Shown here piece by piece: positions 8,913 through 17,929 of a stretch of 38,473 nucleotides of DNA (position 1 is its first letter; the number at the start of each line of letters is the position of its first letter). The notes beneath the pieces are model-generated. The model ran no database searches, was not told the origin of the DNA, and saw only the letters and a program-made list of their open reading frames with translations. This stretch comes from a candidate division WWE3 bacterium GW2011_GWC2_41_23 (GTDB lineage: Bacteria; Patescibacteriota; WWE3; UBA101185; UBA10185): NCBI GenBank assembly GCA_000996895.1, contig LCBB01000004.1, positions 1-38,473 on the forward strand. Direction: 5' to 3'. Made by a program: the position numbers and the translations under genes.

Positions 8913-9203
8913 TTAGCATTCAGGTAGTTTGAGCAGGTTATCCGTATATGTATTGTCTGCTTTAGTCTGCAAGAATTTTGTATTGTGTACGCTGATCCGT
9001 ACATAACAAAAAGCCTTATTTCCGTAAGAGTCCTTAACATATGCTGAATTGCCTTTTTCCATCCAACTAACCATTGTAGGTCGGTCGGTTTTTCCTGACT
9101 TATTATCGGCTTCATCAACCCAACAATAAGCTTTTATAGCTTCATGTGGATTTTCATGATTGCCGTTGTCTTTTTCTATTCCTTTAATTCTGACTGATCC
9201 CAT
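8913..9203 (-). CDS. DUF3892 family protein
   Basis: MGSVRIKGIEKDNGNHENPHEAIKAYCWVDE...AYVKDSYGNKAFCYV...FLQTKADNTYTDNLLKLPEC matches DUF3892; aggaggtg SD. Confidence 0.8.
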   Translation of the reverse strand: MGSVRIKGIEKDNGNHENPHEAIKAYCWVDEADNKSGKTDRPTMVSWMEKGNSAYVKDSYGNKAFCYVRISVHNTKFLQTKADNTYTDNLLKLPEC

Positions 9204-9401
9204 AAATCTTTTCCGGTCACACCTCCTTAAACCTCACCGATCTGAGGTGTAACATCAACATGGCCATGTTAATATGTCACCGCATCTTGTGTAGGTACAA
9301 ATTTAGACTATCCGATGTATCTTACAACTTAGGGACGGTTAAAGTCAATGGAAACTTGCCATTTTGACCTTAGTATTGTATGCTCTACCTACGGAGTTAA
9401 T

Positions 9402-9755
9402 ATGATTAAAAAAGAATTATTAGGAAGAAAAATCAAGGAATACCGCCTTAAAGCAGGAAAGTCACAGGATGAACTTGGCAGGTTTTTGGGTAAATCACAT
9501 GCAGCTATTTCTGACCTTGAGAGAGGTGTGACAGAAGTCACTGTTAAAGATCTCTCAATTATTGCTGAATTCTTAGGGGTTGCTTTAGAGACCCTACTGG
9601 AAGATGTTAAAGAAGATCAAAAAGTACTATCTTTTAGTCCACTTGTTAATTACAGAGACAGCAAGGATATGACCTCAGAGGAAAAATCAAAGGCAGACAA
9701 AGTTTCAAACGAGTTTATAAAATTTATAAACGATAATAGAGATGACCTCAAATAA
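9402..9755 (+). CDS. Xre-family HTH regulator
   Basis: LLGRKIKEYRLKAGKSQDELGRFLGKSHAAISDLERG... HTH; internal ATG preferred to the 9348 start. Confidence 0.85.
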   Translation: MIKKELLGRKIKEYRLKAGKSQDELGRFLGKSHAAISDLERGVTEVTVKDLSIIAEFLGVALETLLEDVKEDQKVLSFSPLVNYRDSKDMTSEEKSKADKVSNEFIKFINDNRDDLK

Positions 9756-10251
9756 TCGCGATAAAGCTCAAAACATATTAAAGTTAGCCGGAGTAACAGA
9801 ATCTCCTGTTGATATTGTAATGGTAGCAAAAGCATTGAATATCAAAGTAGTACCCTATGATTTCCCAGATAAAAGACGCGGGATGGTATATCTTGATGAA
9901 ACTATAAAGGTTATTGGTGTAAACAAAAACAATCCACAAAATCTTCAAAGATTTACAATTGCTCATGAACTTGGGCACTACCTCAATGGGCACGCCCATT
10001 ACGATTCCGTTTATACGGAAAATGAGAAATTTAAATTTGCAGATGCACATTTTCAACAAGAAAAAGAGGCTGATTTGTTTGCAGCAGAACTTCTTATGCC
10101 AAAAGAATTTCTAATAAAAGATTTGGACACTATTGGTTTAGATATTAAAAAACTTACAGAAAAATATCAGGTGAGCGAACAGGCAATGCATATTAGGTTG
10201 TCGTCTTTGGGCTTAATAGACAAATACGCTCAAAGAAAAAACACTGACTAA
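9742..10251 (+). CDS. ImmA/IrrE-family metallopeptidase
   Basis: RFTIAHELGHYLNGH (HExxH) and ADLFAAELLMPKE; overlaps the Xre ORF. Confidence 0.9.
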   Translation: MTSNNRDKAQNILKLAGVTESPVDIVMVAKALNIKVVPYDFPDKRRGMVYLDETIKVIGVNKNNPQNLQRFTIAHELGHYLNGHAHYDSVYTENEKFKFADAHFQQEKEADLFAAELLMPKEFLIKDLDTIGLDIKKLTEKYQVSEQAMHIRLSSLGLIDKYAQRKNTD

Positions 10252-10291
10252 ATATAAAGTTTACTTGCTAATTCTTCTATATACACCGATC

Positions 10292-10590
10292 CTAACAAAC
10301 AAGTAGCCCATTTTTTCTGGTTATTTTACTTTTGTCATAGAAAGAACCGGCGAGTGACCCCGCTATAGCTCCTTGCGTATCCGTATCTCCTCCAAGAAAG
10401 ATAGCCTTAGCTATTCAATCCTCATAATTGTCCGTTTTTAAAAAACAATACAGGGAAATTATGAAAGTATTTAAGGAGTATCCAGTTGTGCTAAGTGAGT
10501 GCTCGCCCACAGCATTAAAATCTATTCTAAGGGCTTCCTGGAGCTTTGCAGGGCAATCCAGATAGGCAAATTGGAAAGTAATTTATATCG
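10292..10590 (-). pseudogene. ADP-ribosylglycohydrolase (ARH/DraG-like) C-terminal remnant with in-frame TGA
   Basis: Minus-strand translation ...GEHSLSTTGYSLNTFIISLYCFLKTDNYED*IAKAIFLGGDTDTQGAIAGSLAGSFYDKSKI; GGDTDT at 10376-10393; TGA at 10415-10417. Confidence 0.75.
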
Positions 10591-10598
10591 GACGCTTA

Positions 10599-11075
10599 CT
10601 ATGGCAAATAATCCATCCTTATCATAATACCCGGATATTCCTTAGAAACACTATCGATCACATTTACCATGTTTTTTCTATCTAAAGGAGGTTTAATAGC
10701 CCTTTTTAACAGGATCCCCCAGGACCTCAGATTATATATGGTTTTTTCCTCGTCCCATGATGGAAGCTCCGCAACGAGGGTACCCACACCGTATAGTTTA
10801 GCCAACGTAAGTGCCGCACGCATTGCTTGGTGGAACAGGGATCCATACATTCTGTCTTCAGGATTTTGTGAGTTAACAATAGGCACAAAAATAGTATGTG
10901 AAGTTTCTTGAGAGGTCCCACGAGTAATTATGGCATTTCCAAGTTGGCAGTAACCGATAGAAGACAACTCCTGCATTAATTCCGTCAAATCATTATCCAT
11001 GATTCTACGTGTAGAATAGTTCGCGTTTTTATTTGTCAGATCTACGTCTGAAAATATTATTTTAGCTATTTTCAT
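10599..11075 (-). CDS. Hypothetical protein, weakly macro-domain-like
   Basis: GNAIITRGTSQETSHTIFVPIVN...LFHQAMRAALTLAKLYGVGTLVAELPSW resembles macro-fold strand/helix pattern; start overlaps upstream stop. Confidence 0.5.
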   Translation of the reverse strand: MKIAKIIFSDVDLTNKNANYSTRRIMDNDLTELMQELSSIGYCQLGNAIITRGTSQETSHTIFVPIVNSQNPEDRMYGSLFHQAMRAALTLAKLYGVGTLVAELPSWDEEKTIYNLRSWGILLKRAIKPPLDRKNMVNVIDSVSKEYPGIMIRMDYLP

Positions 11076-11680
11076 ATAACTTATAGTCTCCTTTGATCGT
11101 ATCCCAAAAAGTTGGCGCAAGAGCTATAGCCTCGAAAATAAAATCTTTAATTATTGGATCTATCACTAATACACCGGATCCAGATATAGGTTTAAACATT
11201 ATTGTATCAGTATTTTTACCAAACCATTGATTTAATAAGATTGTGATAACATTATCAAAGCCATCCTTAGCATCTTTTCCTTCTGATAAAGCGGCTATAT
11301 AGTCTACTACCTCGTTTGTTGAATACCCGGTTTTGTCAACCGCTAGTTCGTCAAATGTATATTGTGTTAATCTTTCTGCTTGTTCTTTTGGAAATAAATT
11401 TCCAATTTGGTTTATCCCTAAAGCGATTAATACCAGCCCCAAGTCTAGCGATGCCACCTCATCTGTTTCAGTAACTAATTTACCCCGAACGTAAGGAGCC
11501 ATTCTTTTTGCTTTAATATCAGGCCACATATTAGATGCATTCTTCATAGTGATAGCAACAAAAGCTTTCGAAGCTGTACGTTCATCCAATAATTTACCCA
11601 AATCTACTTTTTTTTGTTCTTCTAGCGCTTCATTTAACAAATCCTTAAGCTTTTTAAGGTCAAAACGTTTATTAATCATA
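11062..11680 (-). CDS. Hypothetical protein
   Basis: Start MINKRFDLKKLKDLL preferred within the longer 11805 ORF; coupled to 10599-11075. Confidence 0.55.
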
Positions 11681-12021
11681 TTAATATTGGGGAAATTTAT
11701 GCGTAAACAACATAAGCTCCCCGCTAGCCGGTAACCATTGCAGATTACCCATATAAGTTTCCCCATATGACCGAGTAAGTTGCTAAACGGAGAGCTTCCG
11801 TTCACTTACTCGGACTTTTTCACCATGCCTTAGAGGTTTAGGTGACTATATTCAATTACAGTATTAATTTATCACGTTTTTATACATAATTTAATAGATA
11901 TAAGTAGTTTTAGTGTTTTTGTAAAAAAATAGAATACTGTAATAGCAATGTATTTCGAATTTTCCGGTGCCTATAAAAAAAGAGTGGATCGATAAGAATT
12001 GATTGGAAAGAGAGTTTTGCG

Positions 12022-12780
12022 GTGCGTGGAGTGGGATTGATGAATGAGTTTTTCGGTGCTATAAAAAGGACTTTTATATTGAGTTATAATCGATTTGTCG
12101 ACATGGAATTAAAACCTAACCGTGAGCTTAATAAGATTGGAGTTACAAATGCCTCATTTAATAGAATGTTGAGTTTGTTAGAAGATAGTTCGTTTAAGGA
12201 TTTAATAGAGAGTTTGAGGTTATCATTGAAACCTACTCCTGGTAATGGCAAAAAAATGCTTGGGAACATCAAAGCAGTGAAAGATACTATTGCGGAATTT
12301 CTTCTTGCTAAAAAGTACCCTCTTAGCTGGTTAGATCCAGTATTTAATATGCTACGCGAAAAAAATAGTATCGATTTTCCACTGGATGACGGGATCAGTA
12401 TAAGGGTTGCTGACGAAGCTATTACTGCAAATAACCCTCAGGACCTGGTTTTCGTCATTCATGAAGAAACTTCTGCGATAAAAAGAAAAATTAGTATTGA
12501 AATAACTGGGAATGTAAGCATAAACCGCATTGTTGAGTTTATTAAGAATAATGCTTATCTGATAAGCATTTACCAAAAAGGTTTAGAGTTACCGGATACC
12601 CTGGATAACAAAAAGTCTTCTGGAGACATTGCATACAAAATCTATGCTATGAAAAACAGGGGAATGTCATTCTCAGAGATTGCTGGTTCCTCTGAAATGG
12701 AAGATTTGGCCCTTATCGACGAGAACACTATCAGAACAATTTATTATAGATACTTAGATCTATTAAAGCCTTCAAAATAG
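12022..12780 (+). CDS. Hypothetical protein, possible C-terminal HTH
   Basis: 252-aa ORF; C-terminal IYAMKNRGMSFSEIAGSSEMEDLALIDENTIRTIYYRYLDLL resembles an HTH. Confidence 0.5.
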   Translation: MRGVGLMNEFFGAIKRTFILSYNRFVDMELKPNRELNKIGVTNASFNRMLSLLEDSSFKDLIESLRLSLKPTPGNGKKMLGNIKAVKDTIAEFLLAKKYPLSWLDPVFNMLREKNSIDFPLDDGISIRVADEAITANNPQDLVFVIHEETSAIKRKISIEITGNVSINRIVEFIKNNAYLISIYQKGLELPDTLDNKKSSGDIAYKIYAMKNRGMSFSEIAGSSEMEDLALIDENTIRTIYYRYLDLLKPSK

Positions 12781-12835
12781 TTTCACTTACGTATACATAA
12801 CTGAAACTGACCAGACTTATTATTGTTGGTACCCT

Positions 12836-13075
12836 TTGGGTATGAATTCTCCGGAAGTAGAAACAGTCTTAAAACTGAATAAAGATAAAAAGGGTCTTGT
12901 AAGTAAACAAATCGACAAAAAAAGAACTAAACAGATACGAATTGATGTTGGGTACCATAAACTTATCAAAGTTTACGCCGCAAACGAAGGAAAGAGCATT
13001 AAGGGGCTTGTAGAGGGTATTTTAGCTGATAGTCTACCCTTCATAAATTATGGATCGGAGGAGGTAGAGTTATGA
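12836..13075 (+). CDS. Small ribbon-helix-helix-like protein
   Basis: KQIRIDVGYHKLIKVYAANEGKSIKGLVEGILADSL; overlaps the primase ATG (ATGA). Confidence 0.6.
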   Translation: MGMNSPEVETVLKLNKDKKGLVSKQIDKKRTKQIRIDVGYHKLIKVYAANEGKSIKGLVEGILADSLPFINYGSEEVEL

Positions 13076-15375
13076 GTCCTGTTGATTATGTGAAAATTTA
13101 CTTAGAATTAGATTGGTCCCTGATCCCCATCATCCCTAAAACAAAAAAACCTCCAATACCGTGGACAGAGTTTCAAACCAGAAGGGCTACTTTAGCAGAA
13201 GTTACGAATTGGATAAATAAAGGATGGTATTTGGCAGTTGTCACGGGGGACATTTCAGGTGTTTTGGTAGTAGATGATGACCGAGTTAAACACGGCCTAA
13301 AGGAGTGGGATCTGACGTCGCCTGTGATTGCTATATCTGAATCCAAAGGAAAGCACTACTACTTCCGTTATGATCGAGATATACACTCTCACTCTAATGC
13401 AACTTTACGTATAGACCTCAAAGGTTGGCATAGCTATGCGTTAGTACCGCCTTTTAATGGGCGACAGTGGATCTCTCAGGATTTTGATAACCTTACACCT
13501 CTTTCCGACGAAATAGTTCGTTTAATCCATTTCGATGATTGCAAGTTTGGAAAAAGCGGAATTCGTAAACCATTGAACATGGCAGACTTTGTAGACATAG
13601 AGGAAGGAGCTCGAAACGATAGTCTCTATAAACTTGCGTGTTCAGTATTCAACAAATTAGACAAAGATACAGGGACAAGAGTGTTAGTTGGAGTGAACCT
13701 GACATATAAACCACCACTTGGCGAAAGCGAATTTAATCACCAGGTATCACAGGCTTGGGAATTTATTCAATCTTCTATAGAAAAACAAGGATCGCCTAAG
13801 AGTGCTGATTTATCTGAACGCCGAACCGATACCTCAAACGCAGAGAAAATAAACGAGCTATTTGGAAGTAATGTTCGTTTTGATCATAGAAGAAAGAGGT
13901 GGTTGATATGGAAAGGACATAGATGGCAACCAGATATAGACGGTGATATTAGCCGAAAAGCAATGCAAGCAGCGAAAAAAAGATATCACGAAGTAGCTGA
14001 GATTGACGATTACGAAAAACGAAAAAAAGCAGTTGCGTGGGCTATGCAAAGCGAAAACAAAACACGTCTCGATGCGGCAATAGGTATTGCTAAGAGTCTT
14101 GTTCCAATTGCAGACTCTGGCGATAACTGGGATACCAACCCCATGCTACTTTCCTGCCCAAATGGCATTGTTGACCTAACAACAGCAACGCTGCGAGAAG
14201 GAAGGTCGGAAGATAGAATAACAATGGCTACAGCAGTTAATTTTGATCCTAACGCCGCATGCCCATTGTGGGAAAAGTTTATCAACGAAGTATTTGAGAA
14301 TAACGAAGAACTTATCCGTTACGTTAACAAATCACTTGGATATAGTATTAGCGGAAATGTCCGGGAGCAGGTTGTCTTCTTCTGTTTTGGAGTTGGTGCG
14401 AATGGGAAATCTGTACTATTTTCGACCATTCGTGAGATATTGAAGGATTATGCCTACAGTGCACCTGCTTCCATGTTCCAACGTAACTCGATGGCAACTG
14501 CCACTAACGACGTAGCATCTATAGAGTTTAGAAGATTCCTGATGAGTAGCGAGATTCTCTCTTCTACAAAAATTAACGAATTGCGTTTAAAGAAGTGGTC
14601 CGGTGGTGATCAAGAAACAGCCCGATACCTCTACAGTGAGTTCTTTTCTTTTTACCCAGTCTGCAAGATATGGTTATTTGTGAACCATAAACCACAGGTT
14701 GAAGACGACTCTTTTGGGTTCTGGCGTCGAATGCGACTTATTCCATTTAACAGAGTATTCAAACTATCCGAGCAAGATAAAGACTTGCCACAAAAGCTGA
14801 AGGGCGAGTTTCCAGGGATTCTAAACTGGCTTGTAAAGGGGTGCCTACTCTGGCAAAAGGAAGGATTGTTGCCGTTACCGGAGATTATCAGCGAGGCAAC
14901 AGGTGCCTATCAGCAGGAAAACGACGATCTCGCCGAGTTTGTATCAGATGCCTGTGTTGAGTCTGACGAAATAGTAACAAAGGCGTCAGTTCTATATACG
15001 GCCTACAAAAAATGGGCAGAGGAACAAAAATTGACCGGAAAAGATCTTTTCAGTAAAACCGCCTTTGGTCGCCGAATGGGAGATAGATTTCCCAAAAAAC
15101 GGGAGAAAACAGGAATTTGCTATCGAGGTATAGGGATAAAAAACGATCTAATTAGTCAAAATAATGTAGGGTTGTATGCTGGTTTGACGCCAAAGTGTAT
15201 GGTTGGTACTCAAAACACTAAAACCTCTTATATAAATCCTTGCAAAGGAAGTTTACTAAAAAACGCCACAAACCCTACATACCATACACCAGCGGAGGAT
15301 GACACGGTTTTAGATCCCAGTTCTGTCTTTGATGGAAACCTGCCAGATTTGGACTCTGTGGAGGAACAGCAATGA
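13072..15375 (+). CDS. Prim-pol / D5-type primase-helicase
   Basis: N-terminal prim-pol (WSLIPIIPKTKKPPIPWTEFQ...VVTGDISGVLVVDDD) plus D5/SF3 helicase Walker A (FGVGANGKSVLF). Confidence 0.9.
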   Translation: MSPVDYVKIYLELDWSLIPIIPKTKKPPIPWTEFQTRRATLAEVTNWINKGWYLAVVTGDISGVLVVDDDRVKHGLKEWDLTSPVIAISESKGKHYYFRYDRDIHSHSNATLRIDLKGWHSYALVPPFNGRQWISQDFDNLTPLSDEIVRLIHFDDCKFGKSGIRKPLNMADFVDIEEGARNDSLYKLACSVFNKLDKDTGTRVLVGVNLTYKPPLGESEFNHQVSQAWEFIQSSIEKQGSPKSADLSERRTDTSNAEKINELFGSNVRFDHRRKRWLIWKGHRWQPDIDGDISRKAMQAAKKRYHEVAEIDDYEKRKKAVAWAMQSENKTRLDAAIGIAKSLVPIADSGDNWDTNPMLLSCPNGIVDLTTATLREGRSEDRITMATAVNFDPNAACPLWEKFINEVFENNEELIRYVNKSLGYSISGNVREQVVFFCFGVGANGKSVLFSTIREILKDYAYSAPASMFQRNSMATATNDVASIEFRRFLMSSEILSSTKINELRLKKWSGGDQETARYLYSEFFSFYPVCKIWLFVNHKPQVEDDSFGFWRRMRLIPFNRVFKLSEQDKDLPQKLKGEFPGILNWLVKGCLLWQKEGLLPLPEIISEATGAYQQENDDLAEFVSDACVESDEIVTKASVLYTAYKKWAEEQKLTGKDLFSKTAFGRRMGDRFPKKREKTGICYRGIGIKNDLISQNNVGLYAGLTPKCMVGTQNTKTSYINPCKGSLLKNATNPTYHTPAEDDTVLDPSSVFDGNLPDLDSVEEQQ

Positions 15376-15605
15376 AGATCATTAGATTAAAGCGACCTGA
15401 ACTTAACTCGATTAGCTTGAATACATCCATTGAGAATATGTTAGGAGGTATACCCGGGTTTTATATAACCATGTCCATTGGGCAATGGGACAACTTCCTT
15501 GACGAGGGTTACTACCGCCAAGATGCAACGTTGATTGAATTGAATGACAACGAATATCCAGTTGCTGCTTATAGACTTGAAAAAGGAGCTAATACAAATG
15601 CTTAG
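15372..15605 (+). CDS. Small hypothetical protein
   Basis: 77-aa ORF overlapping primase stop (ATGA) and next start. Confidence 0.5.
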   Translation: MKIIRLKRPELNSISLNTSIENMLGGIPGFYITMSIGQWDNFLDEGYYRQDATLIELNDNEYPVAAYRLEKGANTNA

Positions 15606-15807
15606 TAAAGCTGCTTTAGAATCATTTAAGAAGATATACTTTGAAGAATTCAAAGTATTACTTTCTGATGAAACAGCAGACATGAAAGGTAAGGAACTGC
15701 TGCAGTTTATTAGCTTGATATATAAACCAACTACACAAAACAATTCGATCGCAGTGACCACAGCTGATACAAATACTTCAAATTCTAAAAATATGGTTGT
15801 ACAATAA
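15598..15807 (+). CDS. Small hypothetical protein
   Basis: aaaggag SD then MLSKAALESFKKIYFEEFKVLL...; internal start of the 15544 ORF. Confidence 0.55.
   Translation: MLSKAALESFKKIYFEEFKVLLSDETADMKGKELLQFISLIYKPTTQNNSIAVTTADTNTSNSKNMVVQ
15800..15805 (+). promoter_or_regulatory. -10 box (TACAAT) for leader 2
   Basis: TACAAT 5 nt before stem A; upstream ORF stop TAA at 15805-15807. Confidence 0.4.
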
Positions 15808-15810
15808 ATC

Positions 15811-15895
15811 TGCGGTCAGATATAGGTAAAGTTTTTTAATGCCCTCATCGGACAGAACTTTACCGTTCTGATCGCACCGGTGGGGGCTTTAATTT
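15811..15895 (+). ncRNA. Structured leader RNA (pseudoknot family member 2)
   Basis: A tgcggtcaga (15811-15820)/A' tctgatcgca (15867-15876), 1 G.U; B ggtaaagtt (15825-15833)/B' aactttacc (15856-15864); C gccctcatcgg (15841-15851)/C' ccggtgggggc (15877-15887), 2 G.U; then tttaattt and ATG. Confidence 0.8.
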
Positions 15896-17638
15896 ATGTA
15901 CGAAGAAAAAACAGAAAAACTAAAATACTTTATATACTGTAGAAAAAGTAGCGATTCTGAAGATAAACAAATACTTTCTCTTCCGGCACAAGTCCGCGAG
16001 TTAAAAGAATTAGCTGTCAAATTAGGTTTAACAGTTGTAGATGTATACGAAGAATCTATGTCTGCTTTTAAGCCTGGCAGACCTAAATATGCAGACATGC
16101 TAAGAAGAATTGAAGCAAAAGAGGCAGACGGAATCATAGTGTGGCAACCAAATCGTATTGCAAGAAACTCAAGAGATGGAGGTGAGTTTATCTATTTAAT
16201 GGACTTAGGAAACATTAAAGAATTGAAGACGCCCTCAAAGTCATATTTTAATACTCCAGATGACAAATTCTTTTTAAACTTTGAATTTAGTATGGCTAAA
16301 AAGGACTCTGACGATAAAAGTGTAAATGTAAAGCGAGGAAACAGAGAGAAGTTTTTTACAGAAAAAGAATGGGCAGGTCCTGCAAAGCAAGGATACTTAA
16401 ACTACACAGATCCGTTTACAAAAAGAACGTGTATCGTTGCAGACCCTGATAGGTTTCCCCTACTCCAGAAAGCCGGAAAACTAATTTTAAGCGGTACATA
16501 TAGTCCTATGTTGATATTGCTAACTCTTAATGAAGACTGGGGTTACCTTACGAGAAAGACTGCAAAATTAGGTGGTAAACCGATGAGTAAAACTACTTTT
16601 TACAGATTCCTTGCTGATCCATACTACTACGGTTTAATGGTCAGAAAAGAGGGTGAGATCTATGGAAATCAGCCAAGAATGTTTACGCAAGAGGAATTTG
16701 AAAAAATGCAGATATTTTTAGGTAAGAAAAAAAGACCACACACCAAAAAAACTAATCATTTTGCGTTTAAGGAGATTTTAACCTGTGGAGAGTGCGACGG
16801 TTCTATAACATGCGAAGAAAAGTGGCAAATAATATGCCCTACCTGTAAAGAGAAGTTCACTAAGGGTATTAGGTCTAATAATTGTCCGAGGTGTATGACG
16901 CCGATAGACGAGATGGTCAATCCGAAAATACTTTGTTACGTCTATTACCACTGCACAAAACGTGTTCACAAGAATTGCACACAAGGTAGCATTGAACTAA
17001 AAAGGCTAACTAAGATAGTTGATAAAGAGTTAAGTAACTACGAAATATCCCCGAGATTCAAAGATTGGGCTATCGAACATCTTAATGAGTTAAACAAGGA
17101 TGAAACAACCGACAGGGAAGTTGTTAGGGGTAATTTAAAAGTTGCTTATGATGACTGTGTAAAGAAGTTAGATAATCTCATTCAACTAAAAATAATGCCT
17201 CAAAATATCGATGGGTCGGTGCTATCTGATGAGGAATTTGCTGCAAAACGAGTTCCACTACTTAAAGAGAAAGAACAACTGTGGGAAAAGCTAAACAACA
17301 CTGACCAAAGAATTGATGACTGGCACGATCTTTCAATTAGAGCCTTCAATTTTGCATGTTACGCACGCTATTGGTTTGAACACGGTGATTTGCATCAAAA
17401 GACTGAGATACTTAACTCACTTGGTCAGAACCTAAAGATATTTGATAGAACATTGTTGATAGACGGACAAAAACACTGGTTTATGATCCAAAAAGGTAAG
17501 GAAGATGTATATAATCTCGCAAAGAAGTTAGAACCTGAGAAATGGCTTGATATACTGGCTCAAAAGGAGCTTCCGGAGGTGCTTAGTAAATCCTGGCTGT
17601 TCATCGGGGAACAAGTTCGAACTGCTATTTTAGTGTAA
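15896..17638 (+). CDS. Large serine recombinase 2
   Basis: YCRKSSDSEDKQILSLPAQ resolvase N-terminus; zinc ribbon with inserted second CxxC pair. Confidence 0.95.
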   Translation: MYEEKTEKLKYFIYCRKSSDSEDKQILSLPAQVRELKELAVKLGLTVVDVYEESMSAFKPGRPKYADMLRRIEAKEADGIIVWQPNRIARNSRDGGEFIYLMDLGNIKELKTPSKSYFNTPDDKFFLNFEFSMAKKDSDDKSVNVKRGNREKFFTEKEWAGPAKQGYLNYTDPFTKRTCIVADPDRFPLLQKAGKLILSGTYSPMLILLTLNEDWGYLTRKTAKLGGKPMSKTTFYRFLADPYYYGLMVRKEGEIYGNQPRMFTQEEFEKMQIFLGKKKRPHTKKTNHFAFKEILTCGECDGSITCEEKWQIICPTCKEKFTKGIRSNNCPRCMTPIDEMVNPKILCYVYYHCTKRVHKNCTQGSIELKRLTKIVDKELSNYEISPRFKDWAIEHLNELNKDETTDREVVRGNLKVAYDDCVKKLDNLIQLKIMPQNIDGSVLSDEEFAAKRVPLLKEKEQLWEKLNNTDQRIDDWHDLSIRAFNFACYARYWFEHGDLHQKTEILNSLGQNLKIFDRTLLIDGQKHWFMIQKGKEDVYNLAKKLEPEKWLDILAQKELPEVLSKSWLFIGEQVRTAILV

Positions 17639-17644
17639 AACCAC

Positions 17645-17929
17645 TTAGTACACTGTTTGAGGTTTTATATTGCAGTTAATTCGAATCCAGTCTAAGTCGT
17701 AGTCCCCCATTTCTTGTCTTTCTCCATCAATAACAAAATATTGGCGTAAGTTCACTGTTTTATCATCTTTAACACTTGGCATTTGGTTATCAATCCATGC
17801 ATCTGGACACACTCTTTTTTTACCGGAAATTATAGATGTGTTGCGGGTTTTAAGAATTAGTAGAACAAAGGTCAGCGATACAACAACCAGGAGTATGCTA
17901 AATATGATTCTTTTTATAGGACTGCTCAC
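17645..17929 (-). CDS. Small membrane/secreted protein
   Basis: 94-aa ORF with N-terminal TM; overlaps stop of the giant ORF by 4 nt. Confidence 0.6.
   Translation of the reverse strand: MSSPIKRIIFSILLVVVSLTFVLLILKTRNTSIISGKKRVCPDAWIDNQMPSVKDDKTVNLRQYFVIDGERQEMGDYDLDWIRINCNIKPQTVY

Noticed and set aside
10415-10417. TGA recoding (alternative genetic code)
   Set aside because: TGA serves as a normal stop for several well-supported genes (13075, 15375, 29347), so the ARH TGA is taken as a nonsense mutation
11855-11943. Perfect 11-bp inverted repeat attacagtatt/aatactgtaat upstream of the 12022 gene
   Set aside because: Considered as another leader, but the interior is AT-rich with no convincing C/C' helix and the gene starts ~80 nt later; possible element-end repeat only
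17590-17638. End of recombinase 2 (aaatcctggctg...gttcgaactgc) resembling the tRNA-overlapping end of recombinase 3
   Set aside because: Reverse complement does not fold as a tRNA 3' half with CCA at the right distance; similarity is probably from the conserved KSWL protein end
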